Of a stretch of 64,000 nucleotides of DNA, positions 33,057 to 44,300 are shown one piece after another. Under the pieces are notes generated by a model. That model did no database searches. It had not been told where the DNA came from and saw only the letters and a list, made by a program, of their open reading frames with translations. Within the stretch, counting starts at the first letter, position 1, and each line of letters opens with the position of its first letter. The DNA comes from CAZKRU01 sp964555235 (GTDB lineage Bacteria > Verrucomicrobiota > Verrucomicrobiia > Methylacidiphilales > CAMAQI01): the NCBI GenBank assembly GCA_964555235.1, contig CAZKRU010000005.1:15203-79202 (forward strand), written 5' to 3'. Made by a program: the position numbers and the translations under genes.

Positions 33057-34277
33057 ATGAAAAAATGGATTATTCTGATGTTGGCGATGAGCCTGCCGAC
33101 TCTTCATGCGGGAGATTTGGAAATCGATGGAAATCTCAAAGTGCTTCACGATTTAAATGTGACGGAAAAAGTGAAGCTTTTCGACAACACATTAAATATC
33201 GGACACTTCTCAAATATTCCGGAAGCCCCCGGCATTCAATTCATTTACCAAGAAAATGGAGCGAATAGCACAACTTCAATTCGTCAAGGACGCGGGGCAG
33301 CTCAATGGTTGTGGCAGCGCGACGGTTATGGTACAGCGACGGATCAGATGAAGTTGGATTATTTTAATGTCCTAACCATTGGTGGTGGAAGTTCACAAAT
33401 TATATTAGATCCAGGGCAGGGGCAGATTCAAGTGAACGGTCGACTAGTTCTATTTTCAGACCAAATGCCGCTCGGATCAAACTCCAACAACACTGCATTG
33501 GCTCTTGGGCTGGGAACTGTCTCCTCAGCAGGGGGTTCTATGGCGATCGGTTACGTAGCGAAAGCGACTGGGTATGGATCGCTGGCTTTTGGGCTTTATT
33601 CTGAATCTCTAGCAGAAAATACGGTAGCTTTGGGATCATTTTCAAAAGCGAATGGGCTGCAATCATTTGCTTTGGGAACGTCAGCTTATGCGAGTGGATT
33701 AAATTCGTATAGTATCGGTCAAAGTTCAACCGCTTTAGGATCGGGATCAATGACCATTGGAAACGGTAGTAGTGCACAGGGTGACGCCTCGCTAGCGGTG
33801 GGAGGAAGTCAACATGCAACAGGGGTTCAATCACTAGCGATTGGAATGTATAGCACTGTTTCTGGAGATGCGAGTTGTTCTTTCGGATTTGATAATACGA
33901 TCACACTTTCAAATTCCTTTGTGTTGGGACGACAGACTGCAATCAGCACGGCGTCTTCCTACTCAATTGGTGCCGGGAATTCGATTTCAGCGATTAGTGG
34001 GTATTGTTTTGGGGAAGGAATGGCGGTTCAGACTGCAGGAGAGACGGTGGTGGGTCGCTATAACCTTGCTGTTGCTAACGGGGTTACTTCCGATCCCGAA
34101 GGGTTGGTCTTTACCGTAGGAAACGGAGCTAACAACTCGCAACGTTCGAATGCTTTGGAAATCAAAAAAAACGGAAACACCAAGATTTATGGAACGCTTA
34201 CTTCTACGGGTGGAATTCGGATCCAACCCCAAGGCGACATTCCTATGGGCGAATTTACTTCTGGATCTCAGCCTTAA
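33057..34277 (+). CDS. YadA/Hia head-like repeat protein without anchor
   Basis: This encodes 406 residues with a signal peptide (MKKWIILMLAMSLPTLHA), then about 120 unassigned residues and a run of short repeats of the trimeric-adhesin head type (SMAIGYVAKATGYGSLAFGLYSESLAENTVALGSFSKANGLQSFALGTSA, about residues 160-325). There is no YadA C-terminal membrane anchor. It ends PMGEFTSGSQP. It is probably secreted and may trimerise; it may attach to the RCC1/RHS proteins next to it (inference). Confidence 0.75.
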   Translation: MKKWIILMLAMSLPTLHAGDLEIDGNLKVLHDLNVTEKVKLFDNTLNIGHFSNIPEAPGIQFIYQENGANSTTSIRQGRGAAQWLWQRDGYGTATDQMKLDYFNVLTIGGGSSQIILDPGQGQIQVNGRLVLFSDQMPLGSNSNNTALALGLGTVSSAGGSMAIGYVAKATGYGSLAFGLYSESLAENTVALGSFSKANGLQSFALGTSAYASGLNSYSIGQSSTALGSGSMTIGNGSSAQGDASLAVGGSQHATGVQSLAIGMYSTVSGDASCSFGFDNTITLSNSFVLGRQTAISTASSYSIGAGNSISAISGYCFGEGMAVQTAGETVVGRYNLAVANGVTSDPEGLVFTVGNGANNSQRSNALEIKKNGNTKIYGTLTSTGGIRIQPQGDIPMGEFTSGSQP

Positions 34278-34297
34278 GATCTTGATTGGCTTATCTG

Positions 34298-37200
34298 ATG
34301 AGAAATCCAAACAATCGAGTGGCACTGCAGGCATTTGCCCGGATTGGGTGGATGGTATTGCTTGGGTTATTCATGGGGATTTCGTTTGTCATGGCTGCTC
34401 CGCCTTCGTGGTGGGCAGATCGTGGGGTTTTGGACGTCAACAAAACGGCTGACGACTTTGCCGCTGTTAACCAGGGGCAGCTCAAGTATGTTGCAAAACA
34501 AGCAGCACTCGAAATGGATGCCAAGCTTCCGGGGGGTGCCGGCCAACCGATTCATGATCTGATCGCCAGTTGGAATGCACCTAATTCCCAACGAGATGAC
34601 TACATTGTTGTAAATTTAGGACAGATCAAAGCAGTCGCCAAACTTTTCTACGATCGCCTTATTCAAGTCGGAGCTGTCACGGCATATCCTTGGGCCAATG
34701 CCACCACTCCTGCGAACGACTATGCCATCGCCAACATCGGTCAGGTCAAAGTCTTATTTGCGTTTACGATTGCTGCACCTGACACTGATGCTGATGGGCT
34801 TCCTGATGCTTGGGAAAGTGATAATTTTGGAGATTTGAGTCAAGGTCCCAATGACGACTTTGATGGGGATGGACTCACTAATGCACAGGAATATGCCAGT
34901 AATAGCAATCCGACCGACTACTACAACGGACTGACTCCGACGGTGATTATCACCGGGGGGAATAATCAAACGTCACAGATTGGAACTTTTGTTTCAAGTC
35001 CCCTTCAAGTTTTGGTTCAGGTGGGGGGAATTGCGAAAGTCAATGCTCCGGTAACATTTAACGTGGTTTCAGGTGGGGGAGTGGTTGCTCCGAATACGCT
35101 TGGGTTTGAAACCTACACACAGATGACCGTTCGAACGAATGCGTCCGGATTGGCGCAAGTGGAATTTCGTCAACCAGGAGTGGCGGGAACGAGTCAAGTG
35201 CATGTATCAACGGGTGGAGTGAGTACGGATTTGAGTGAGGTTGCGGTGGCAACGGTAGCTGATCCGACGCTTTCGATTGCGGGGGGAGCCTACACGACGC
35301 AAAGGAGTGTGACAGTCAGTTCGAGCACGGCTGGATCGACGATCTACTACACGACAGATGGAACCAATCCGACGACTGGGAGCGCAAGCGTTGCGACGGG
35401 TGGAACGATTCTAGTGGATCGCACGATAACGCTCAAAGTGATGGCCGGAAAATCGGGATTGAATTCGAGTAATATCGTCAGTGTGAATTATAAGATTTCC
35501 GGGATGGTGAGTGCAGGGACTTATCATTCGATATCTCTTAAAAGTGATGGAACCGTTTGGAGTTGGGGATCGAATGGGTATGGTCAGTTGGGGGATGGGT
35601 CAACAACGGATAGAATGGCTCCGGTTCAAGTTCTTGGAATGAATGGAGTTGTTTCGGTTGTTGCAGGAGGTTCTCATACGGTAGCCTTAAAGGGTGATGG
35701 AACCGTTTGGGCTTGGGGGAAGAACGCTCATGGAGAACTAGGTCATGGAGCGTTGTTGCCAAGCGTGACGCCTATTCAAGTAACAGGATTAACAGATATT
35801 GTAGCTGTGGCATCGAAGGGTTCTTTTTCTGTTGCACTCAAAAGAGATGGAACGGTCTGGGCATGGGGAGAAAATAATTTTGGACAAATAGGAGATGGCA
35901 CAACAACTCAACGCAATATTCCGGTTCAGGTATCAGGTTTGAGCAATATAATTTCACTAGATGCAGGACCTGGCCACACTGTAGCGTTAAGAAATGATGG
36001 ATCTGTTTGGGTATGGGGTGCAAATCAATTTGGACAGCTGGGAGTTGGAACAACACAAACACAGTTGATACCAGTTCAAGTTACTGCATTAAGTAATGTG
36101 TTTTCTGTTGCAGCAGGATCTCAGCACTCCGTTGTTATAAAGCAGGATGGAACTGTATGGGCATGGGGATATAATTTGGATGGTGAATTGGGTGATGGTA
36201 CGAAAATCCACCGAAATCTTCCTGTTCAAGTATTGGGTTTCAGTTCGGCGGTTTCAGTAAGTGCTGGAGGTTATTTTACGCTCGGGATTAAAAGCGACGG
36301 GTCTGTTTGGGGATGGGGGCGTACTGAGGAAGGAGAAATGATTGATCCCCTGACTGCACCTCAATTAATTCCACTTCAAATACCTTCTTTGAGTGGCGTT
36401 GCCATGGTTAATGCGGGTACCTTCCATGCTCTGGCAGTTACAACTGATGGTAACGTTTTGGGATGGGGAGCGAATCAGAATTTTCAGCGAGGAAATGGAA
36501 CTCAAACGCTTTGGAAAAAACCAGTTCAAGTATCAAATATGAGTGATGTGAATGGAGCTTCCGTTGGATGGTATCACGTGAGTCTTATCAAAAATGACAA
36601 ATCACTTTTTTCGTGGGGAAATAATTCAGTTGGCCAGTTGGGTGATGGAACAACCACGTCTCGAAAAATGCCGATTCAACTTTCGAATGTGAGTGGGGCA
36701 ACTTTGGTGGAAGATGGGTCGTTGCATTCAATGGTATTGAAAAGCGATGGGACAGTCTGGGCATGGGGCCATAACGAATATGGTCAATTGGGGGATGGAA
36801 CGATGCTCAATAAAATCACTCCCGTTGCAGTGCTTAATCTCAGTAATATTATTGCGATTTCAACAAAAGAATACAAGACGATGGCTTTGAAGAGTGATGG
36901 AACGGTTTGGGCATGGGGATATAGCCAAGAAGAGTTAGATAATGGAACAGCAACGGATCAAAGTGTGCCAGGCGAAGTTGGGGGTTTAAGTGATGTTAGC
37001 TCAATTGCAGCTGGTCACAATCATAGCATGGTACTCAAAAAAAATGGAACTGTGTGGACTTGGGGAAATAACGCGTTTGGGAAATTAGGTAATGGAACAA
37101 ATATTGATCAAACAGACCCAGTGCAAGTGACTGGATTAAGTAATGTGGTTGCCATTGCAGCAGGTCAAAACCATAGCCTGGCACTCAAGAGTGATGGAAC

Positions 37201-38398
37201 GGTTTGGGCTTGGGGTTATAATCATAAGGGACAATTAGGAGATGGAACGTTGGGAAATCGCATGATACCCACGCAAGTCGTAGGATTGAGTAATGTGGTT
37301 TCGATTGTCGCGGGACTTTCTAATTCTTTTGCCATTAAGAGCGATGGAACGCTTTGGTCATGGGGAGAAAATGAAGTAGGGTTACTGGGAGATGGAACAA
37401 GTACGAACCGACTAACTCCGGTGCAAGTATTGGGGCTGAGTGACGTGATGTCGTTGGCTGTAAGTCAATATGTGGCAATTGCGGTTAAGCGAAACGGAAC
37501 AGCTTTTTCTTGGGGAGACAACAGCTATAGTCAACTAGGGGTAAAAATAATTTCCCCATCTCGATGTGCTATTAGGCTTGTGCCTGAGTCAACCGATACC
37601 AATCAAAACGGCATTGCAGATTCATGGGAGAATCAAAATTTCAATAATTTGACAACTTCCGCAGCGGCTGATGCCGATGGCGATGGATTAACGAATATTC
37701 AGGAGTATGAACTCGGAACCGACCCGCTTGTTGCCAACACCGATGGGGATTTATTTAATGACATCGCCGATGTGAATCCCTTAGTAGCGGATCCTTACAC
37801 GTTACCAACAGCAACAATCACCGGAGGTAACAATCAAACCGGAGCTGTTGGATCCTTCCTTGCACAACCACTCGAGGTGACCGTGACTCAGAGCGGCCAG
37901 CCGGTCTCGAATATGCCGGTGATTGTTAAACTGGATTCCGGTGGGGGAATGCTTGCGAAATCTCCAACGGATCTTGTTCTAGTCACCCCCGCGCTTCTAG
38001 TTCGCACCGATGCCCAAGGAAAGGCTAAAGTTAATTATCAGCAGGGGGCCGTAGCAAACGTCACAAGCGCGATCTCTTTTCGGGTGGGGACTCAGACGTT
38101 GGATTTTACCTGTCAAACGACGAATCTTGATACCGACAGTGATGGTCTCCCTGACGATTGGGAAATGACTCAGTTTGGAAACTTAAATCAAACCGCTTCT
38201 GGCGACTTTGATGGGGATGGATTGTCGAATTTGCAGGAGTACCAAGGGGGAACAAACCCGCAAAATTTTGATAATCCCAATGGGGACCTTGATGGGGATG
38301 GAGTCATCAATGCCGAAGATTCACGTCCGAACGACCCAACCAAAGGTCGGATGGGAATTACCATTCTAAGCCCTGCTAACGGATCAACGGTGCAATAA
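34298..38398 (+). CDS. large secreted RCC1/TSP3/Ig-like protein
   Basis: This encodes 1366 residues from ATG 34298 (TTG 34286 is upstream). A signal peptide ends near VMAAPPSWWADRG; the next 110 residues hold two DFAAVNQGQLKYVAK-type motifs. Then come TSP3 repeats, an Ig-like domain (PTVIITGGNNQTSQIG), a CHB_HEX domain, 14 RCC1 repeats (about 405-1090), TSP3 repeats, a second Ig-like domain (PTATITGGNNQTGAVG) and more TSP3 motifs to the end. It ends one base before the RHS gene. The same 14 RCC1 copies occur in the protein at 30065. Confidence 0.85.
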   Translation: MRNPNNRVALQAFARIGWMVLLGLFMGISFVMAAPPSWWADRGVLDVNKTADDFAAVNQGQLKYVAKQAALEMDAKLPGGAGQPIHDLIASWNAPNSQRDDYIVVNLGQIKAVAKLFYDRLIQVGAVTAYPWANATTPANDYAIANIGQVKVLFAFTIAAPDTDADGLPDAWESDNFGDLSQGPNDDFDGDGLTNAQEYASNSNPTDYYNGLTPTVIITGGNNQTSQIGTFVSSPLQVLVQVGGIAKVNAPVTFNVVSGGGVVAPNTLGFETYTQMTVRTNASGLAQVEFRQPGVAGTSQVHVSTGGVSTDLSEVAVATVADPTLSIAGGAYTTQRSVTVSSSTAGSTIYYTTDGTNPTTGSASVATGGTILVDRTITLKVMAGKSGLNSSNIVSVNYKISGMVSAGTYHSISLKSDGTVWSWGSNGYGQLGDGSTTDRMAPVQVLGMNGVVSVVAGGSHTVALKGDGTVWAWGKNAHGELGHGALLPSVTPIQVTGLTDIVAVASKGSFSVALKRDGTVWAWGENNFGQIGDGTTTQRNIPVQVSGLSNIISLDAGPGHTVALRNDGSVWVWGANQFGQLGVGTTQTQLIPVQVTALSNVFSVAAGSQHSVVIKQDGTVWAWGYNLDGELGDGTKIHRNLPVQVLGFSSAVSVSAGGYFTLGIKSDGSVWGWGRTEEGEMIDPLTAPQLIPLQIPSLSGVAMVNAGTFHALAVTTDGNVLGWGANQNFQRGNGTQTLWKKPVQVSNMSDVNGASVGWYHVSLIKNDKSLFSWGNNSVGQLGDGTTTSRKMPIQLSNVSGATLVEDGSLHSMVLKSDGTVWAWGHNEYGQLGDGTMLNKITPVAVLNLSNIIAISTKEYKTMALKSDGTVWAWGYSQEELDNGTATDQSVPGEVGGLSDVSSIAAGHNHSMVLKKNGTVWTWGNNAFGKLGNGTNIDQTDPVQVTGLSNVVAIAAGQNHSLALKSDGTVWAWGYNHKGQLGDGTLGNRMIPTQVVGLSNVVSIVAGLSNSFAIKSDGTLWSWGENEVGLLGDGTSTNRLTPVQVLGLSDVMSLAVSQYVAIAVKRNGTAFSWGDNSYSQLGVKIISPSRCAIRLVPESTDTNQNGIADSWENQNFNNLTTSAAADADGDGLTNIQEYELGTDPLVANTDGDLFNDIADVNPLVADPYTLPTATITGGNNQTGAVGSFLAQPLEVTVTQSGQPVSNMPVIVKLDSGGGMLAKSPTDLVLVTPALLVRTDAQGKAKVNYQQGAVANVTSAISFRVGTQTLDFTCQTTNLDTDSDGLPDDWEMTQFGNLNQTASGDFDGDGLSNLQEYQGGTNPQNFDNPNGDLDGDGVINAEDSRPNDPTKGRMGITILSPANGSTVQ

Positions 38399-38399
38399 G

Positions 38400-41300
38400 A
38401 TGAAAGTATTTTCTAATATGATGAGGGTTGTTGTTGGGGTAATGGCCGGGATCCTTTTTGTCAGTACTGGAGGAGCTCAGACAAACCCCCTTGCGGAAAG
38501 TAAGCGATTTGTTCGTGGAACGGGAACGAATCCTTCCTACCAATCTTTTATTATTCCATTAAATTTTGAAAAGGGGATTCAATTGGATCCGATGGGAAAT
38601 AACGCGGCAAAGTTTGGAAATAAACCAGCGAATCAATTGCCTTGGTTTACACGGATCGGAAAGGATACAAACCCCGATCCCAATGTGAATCCATTACGTA
38701 CGACGTATCATATATCAGTGAACAATGGGGTTGCAACCTATCCGCTTCAATGTGAGAACCCACTGGTGGCTTTTGGCAGCCAAGGAGGAGGAACTCCGCT
38801 GCATGTGGGACAAACCTATAAATTTGGAAGTTATTTTGGAGGACAGGTCCTTAATATTAACGACTTCGTGATTTTGGGATACAAGAAGGATCGCTTTGAT
38901 GGAGGTTCAATGAATATAGAGCCTGATTTTGTTGCTTCGATAATGGTTCCAAGAAAAGGAACTCCACTATGGGATGCATTTTCGGCGAATGGGTATAAGT
39001 TGGAGCGTGGCATAAGTATTTCTTATGAGGAAGGTGGCACGACCTATATTACTAACGTATTGGATACGACGATCGAATTGATACCGGCAGTAAGTTCGAA
39101 CGATCAATGGGGAGTAAGGCCAGAATCACCACTCGTGATTACACACAAAGCGAATTCAGATAAATACGTTTACGTGATTCTGTATGCAGGGGCGACTGCT
39201 GTAGGGAATAACCTGGATAGTTGGATGGCAATTTCGAATCCGAACGATAGTTCGGCGGGTTGGTATTCAATGGGTTATACCTTGGATTTTGAGACTCAAC
39301 CGGCTTGGCGTTCCACCATGATTCATTCTCCGCAATTCAATGGAGAACCGATGCCGCCTCTCTATGATGGGAAATCAATTGAAGAATTGCTTCAGGTGAA
39401 AACTCCAGTGAGTTTTACCCCCTCTTTATCGCCGTCAGCGGCTCAAACTTTGGATCAGAGCCCGGAGTTGCGACGTCACCCGATTTTGGATCGGTTTGTG
39501 GCAGATATGGGGAACGATCCGATCGCTTTGGCGAACTATGTGCACAACGAAATCTCAGTGACGGATCCGATCAGCTACAATGAACATGGAGATGTCAGCG
39601 ATAAATCGATCAATCTGGGTGGCGTGAGTCGAAGTGCTTTGGCAACCCTTCAAGAGGGGCAGGGATCTCCGATGGAACAGTGTGCCCTTCTCGTTTATCT
39701 GTTGCGTCAGGCGGGCTATGCGGCGGTCTACATGGAGCCGGAGACCAACAAGCTTCAGATGTTGGATCAGGCGATGAGTCGAATTTTAAGAATGCAGGTT
39801 CGAGGCGCAGTAAATCCATTGGGCCAAACTTACGCTCCGACAGATCCGAATCTGCCACACTTGATTCCGGTGAACTATCCTTGGGTAGCCTTCTACCTTC
39901 CGACTGAAAGTCGATGGGTGCACCTTTTTCCTTGGATTAAGGATACGGAAATTATTGAAGGTAAAAATCTCTATGACTATTTCCCCGCAGCTTACAATTC
40001 GGGATTAAAGTGGACCAAACAGTACCTCTATGGTGATACGGCGTTGATTCCAGCAGGAACCACGGATAACACCCTCACGAATCTCTTTCCGAAGTTTATT
40101 GAGAAGACCCTGAAGGATAATTTCCCGACTCTTTCCATTGACGATTTAGGAGTAAAAGTTCGAGATCGCCGTCACTACCGACTGACGTGGGGAGATTTTC
40201 CAACGCCGTTCAAACTAGAGGGAACTCCAACAACGTTGGAGAGTCTGAGTGTCAGGCCTAACATTTTTGATACCGTAAACATTGAGATTTTCAGTGATGC
40301 CAATCCGTCGAAAAAAGTGACGACCGGCGACTTGCGGATGGTCGACTTGCATAATCGAAAGCTTTTGGTTCGTCATGAAAAAACAGGATCAAATCTACAT
40401 AACCTGATTTTATCGTTGGCCGCATATCGTTCGGACGCTTCAGGGCAGGGGAGTTTTAACGGAAGTGACCCTAATTTGCTTAAAAAACAAGTGGCTACGG
40501 TGGGATTTGACTCGAGTGATGATTCCCTCACCGTGCGCTTTAAGCAGAAACGTCATCTAACCCTTCCGAGTAATTTCACCCAGCCAGATTATTGGACTCC
40601 TTATTTGGGCGTGAGCTCATTGTTGGAATTTTCAACCGACCGACCGCTTCGCAAAGGAGACTTGGCAGCGCTCTGTATCGACTACGGCAGAGTCACATCG
40701 AAGATGCTTGCGGTTCATGCAGAAGAATTCTGGCAAATGGAACGGACGCTGAATGATAATCCGACTGCAACGATTGATCCTGATATTTCCCAGGGAACTT
40801 CGGCCTACTTGATGGGAATGAGTTATTACGAAAAGGTCACGCGGTTTACGGAGCTGGCTCAAAATCTACACAAAACACGAATTCTTTCGTACAGTGCTTT
40901 CGGACTCTCTAAAATCGCTCCAAGACGCGTCAGTGGTCTTTTGCCGAACAACGGGGATATAGAATTGAGTCAGGCGAATGTTGATATGTTTTTTAACGCG
41001 GCGGCCTTTGCTTCGAATGCGACGCTTCATCCGGATTCTGGAGAGGCGCTTTACCTCGGGATTGGAGACTTTTTGCCGGTAGTAATTACAGAAACCTCCG
41101 CGCAAGAGCATCAAATCATCAATACGTATTATAAAGAGTCGGCAGCGATTTCAACGGTGAAGCTTTTACAGATAGCGAAGCAGGCAGGAACTCCGGGAAT
41201 TATTGCTCTCAACAAGTCTAATTATGTAACTGAAGGGAATAAGACTTATACGGTTGATGGCCAAACGAAGGCGTTGAAAGATTGGGATCCTGGAATGTGG

Positions 41301-44300
41301 ACATCGGTTGAAGGGGCTTTTACTCAACCTATGGGAGACTACAATCTTGTCTATATGACGCCAGGTCCTGTTTCAAGTGAGACGGGTTCCTATAAGGGAA
41401 TGGGCGCCATGGTTTATGGACGAAATCAATTGTCAGCATTGATTGGGGGAAATTCAAGTCCTCTAAACGGTGGGTATGGAAGCTCCTTTAGTAACTTGTA
41501 TTATTCTCCACCGGTACTGCCTTACACGAGTTTGGATTATAATCCGTTTGGCGGCTATTCGGTAAGCTATTCGAATCCAACTCCGGCGGCTCCAATTTTA
41601 GCCCCGTTTTCGCTCTCTTCGACGAGCTGGGATTCAGTGATCAATACGGCTTCGAGCAATTCTTATGCTTATACGTCTACCCAAAATTCATGGAGTAACT
41701 CAGCCAGTGCGGTTTTTAATCCCACGCCGCCTCCCACCCCGAGCTTTAGCAGTTTACTGACATCAGTTATTAATTCTGGATCTCATTATTTTGGGGTCGC
41801 ACTCGATAATGCTCAGATGGCTATCACTCAGGGAACCAGCTTTTTAAAATATACGGCAGAGGTGTTTGGAGATCCCGTCAACGTTCTCACGGGGGACTTT
41901 TATGTGGATCATGTGGATCTTAAGCTTACCGGACTGATGCCTCTGGAGATCAGGCGCAATTATACGAGTCGGAATTTGGCAGACAACGAATTTGGAACGG
42001 GCTGGAAGATGAATTACGCATCGTTTCTTTCCTTTAACAGCGATGAATCCCTCATTTATGCAGCGGATCCTGAAGGATCGGTCATTGGATACCGTCGTCA
42101 GTCGGATCCCAATCTTTGGATTCCGACCATAGCGGATAATCCACGCTATACGAACTTAAATCATGAACGTGTCGCTGCCAATACCTTGAACGGAAAAATC
42201 GTCAAATCGACCTCTGGTTCCGATACGCTTTATACCCTGACCTCTCCCGATGGAATGCAGCGCATTTTCAAGGTTCGTTCCTTTCCGATTAGCGGTCAAA
42301 ATCGTTCACGTCCCTATTTGGACCAATGGCTGGATCCGCAGGGAAATTCCTATACGTTTACTTATGGGATTGATGTCGCTGCCACCGACTACGGCAAAGT
42401 CCGTCAGATTAAGTCTTCCAACGGCACTTTTGTCGGATTTTATTACGATACTTTTGGGCATATCACTGAGGCTTATACGAGTGATGGGAGGCGTCTTTAC
42501 TATCGCTACAATGCTTTTGGAGATCTGATTGAGGTGACATTTCCTGATGCCTCTAAAACTTCTTATGAGTACGCAACCGAGACGACGACGGTTAATGGAA
42601 AAACGGAAACGACTTCGAATCATCTACTCATTCGTGAGGTGAAACCGGATGGTCGCGTTTTGGAAAACACTTATGACTCGGATCGACGCGTGACGCAGCA
42701 AAAAGCGACCGTGGGCGAGAATAAAACGCTGGTGGTCAATGCGACCGTTGACTACAGCGTTCCTGGGAGGACGATTCTTAAGGATGCCTACAATCGGGAA
42801 ACGGTTTATGAGTATTCAGACGGGTCCATCACCAAAGTGACGGATCCTCTCAACCAATCCATCATCTCGGAATGGTACACGGCTACCGACGTTGCTACGG
42901 GTGCCTATGATCGATCGCTCAAGAAGCAGACCGATAAACGAGGATTGGTCACGGAATTCAAATACGATGCGCGCGGGAATTTGCTAGAACGTAAAATCAC
43001 CGGCGATGTTACGGGCGACGGCGTGTCGGAAACAGTTACCATTTCGACAGAATATAATTCGAAGGATTTACCTGATCTCGTCACGAAGCCTCTATTAACC
43101 CAAACGAAATATTTCTACGACGATTCTCGCTATCCTTATCTGGTCACTGGAGTGGAAAACCGGATCAATGGGGTTGCGGTTTCTTCAGTTTCGAATGAAT
43201 ACGTGGATGCCGGTTCAGGGGCAATCTTTGCCAAGGGACTTCTCTTCCGTCAGCGCAAAGGGATCGGGATGATGGGGCAATCGTCGACCGAGTGGACTTA
43301 CAACGCCAATGGGTATCCAACGACACAAATCCGTTATACCGGCACTGGCGATCCGAATGTGGTGCTCAATTTCACTTATAACCTGCGCGGTGAACTCGTC
43401 GAGCAACGGGATTCTTCCGGGCGCAAAACCTGTTACGCTTATGATGCCATGGGGCGCAAGGTCTGGACGGAAGCGAAGGATGCCGCAGGGGTCTATGTCG
43501 GATGGCAATACGATTACTTTAACGGCAATGGTGAGGTCGAGTGGTCAGATGGATCCCGCTACAATCCGGAAGATTATGTCTGGAAAAAATATGACGGAGC
43601 AGGGCGTCCGTTGGAAGAAATTCGTTGGAGAAGTGTTGCTAAGGCCGATGGCACGGGAGTCGAAGCTCCCATGGGAGATGACCTCTATTCAACCACCTTC
43701 TACAAACATAACTTCTTCGGAGATTTGGTAGAGATCCGTGATGCGCGGCGCAATTCGACGGTGATGACCTACGATGGCATCGGGCAAATGCTCACGCGGC
43801 AGTCTTACGATGGTTACGCGAATGCCGGTGGCACTCTCAAGGCAACGGAATCCTTTACCTACGAGCCCGGTGGACAAATCGCCACGCAAACGAATCCCCT
43901 CAATGCAGTGACGCGCCGGTTTTATGCTGCGAACGGAAAACTCCGGCGTCAGGAAAATCCGGACGGAACGGTACTCGAGTGGCGTTACGATCTTTTGGGT
44001 CGAGTTCAAAAGGAGATTCTTTCCAATGGAACCTATTGGGAAACGACCTACAATGATGGTCAACGGACGGTCATTCGCTCTCTCAAGGATGCGGGGAATG
44101 CGATCTTGGCGACAGAAACCTCGGTCTTTGACTCCCGAGGCAATCTGCTCACAAAGACGGATGTTGAGAATAATCTCTTTTCCAAAGCCTATGATGGTCT
44201 GGATCGAGTTCGTGTTGAAACCGGACCTGCCGCTTCAGGACAATCCGGACAGCAAACGGTAACTCATTCGTTCGATGGCATCGGTAGCGTCGTGACGACG

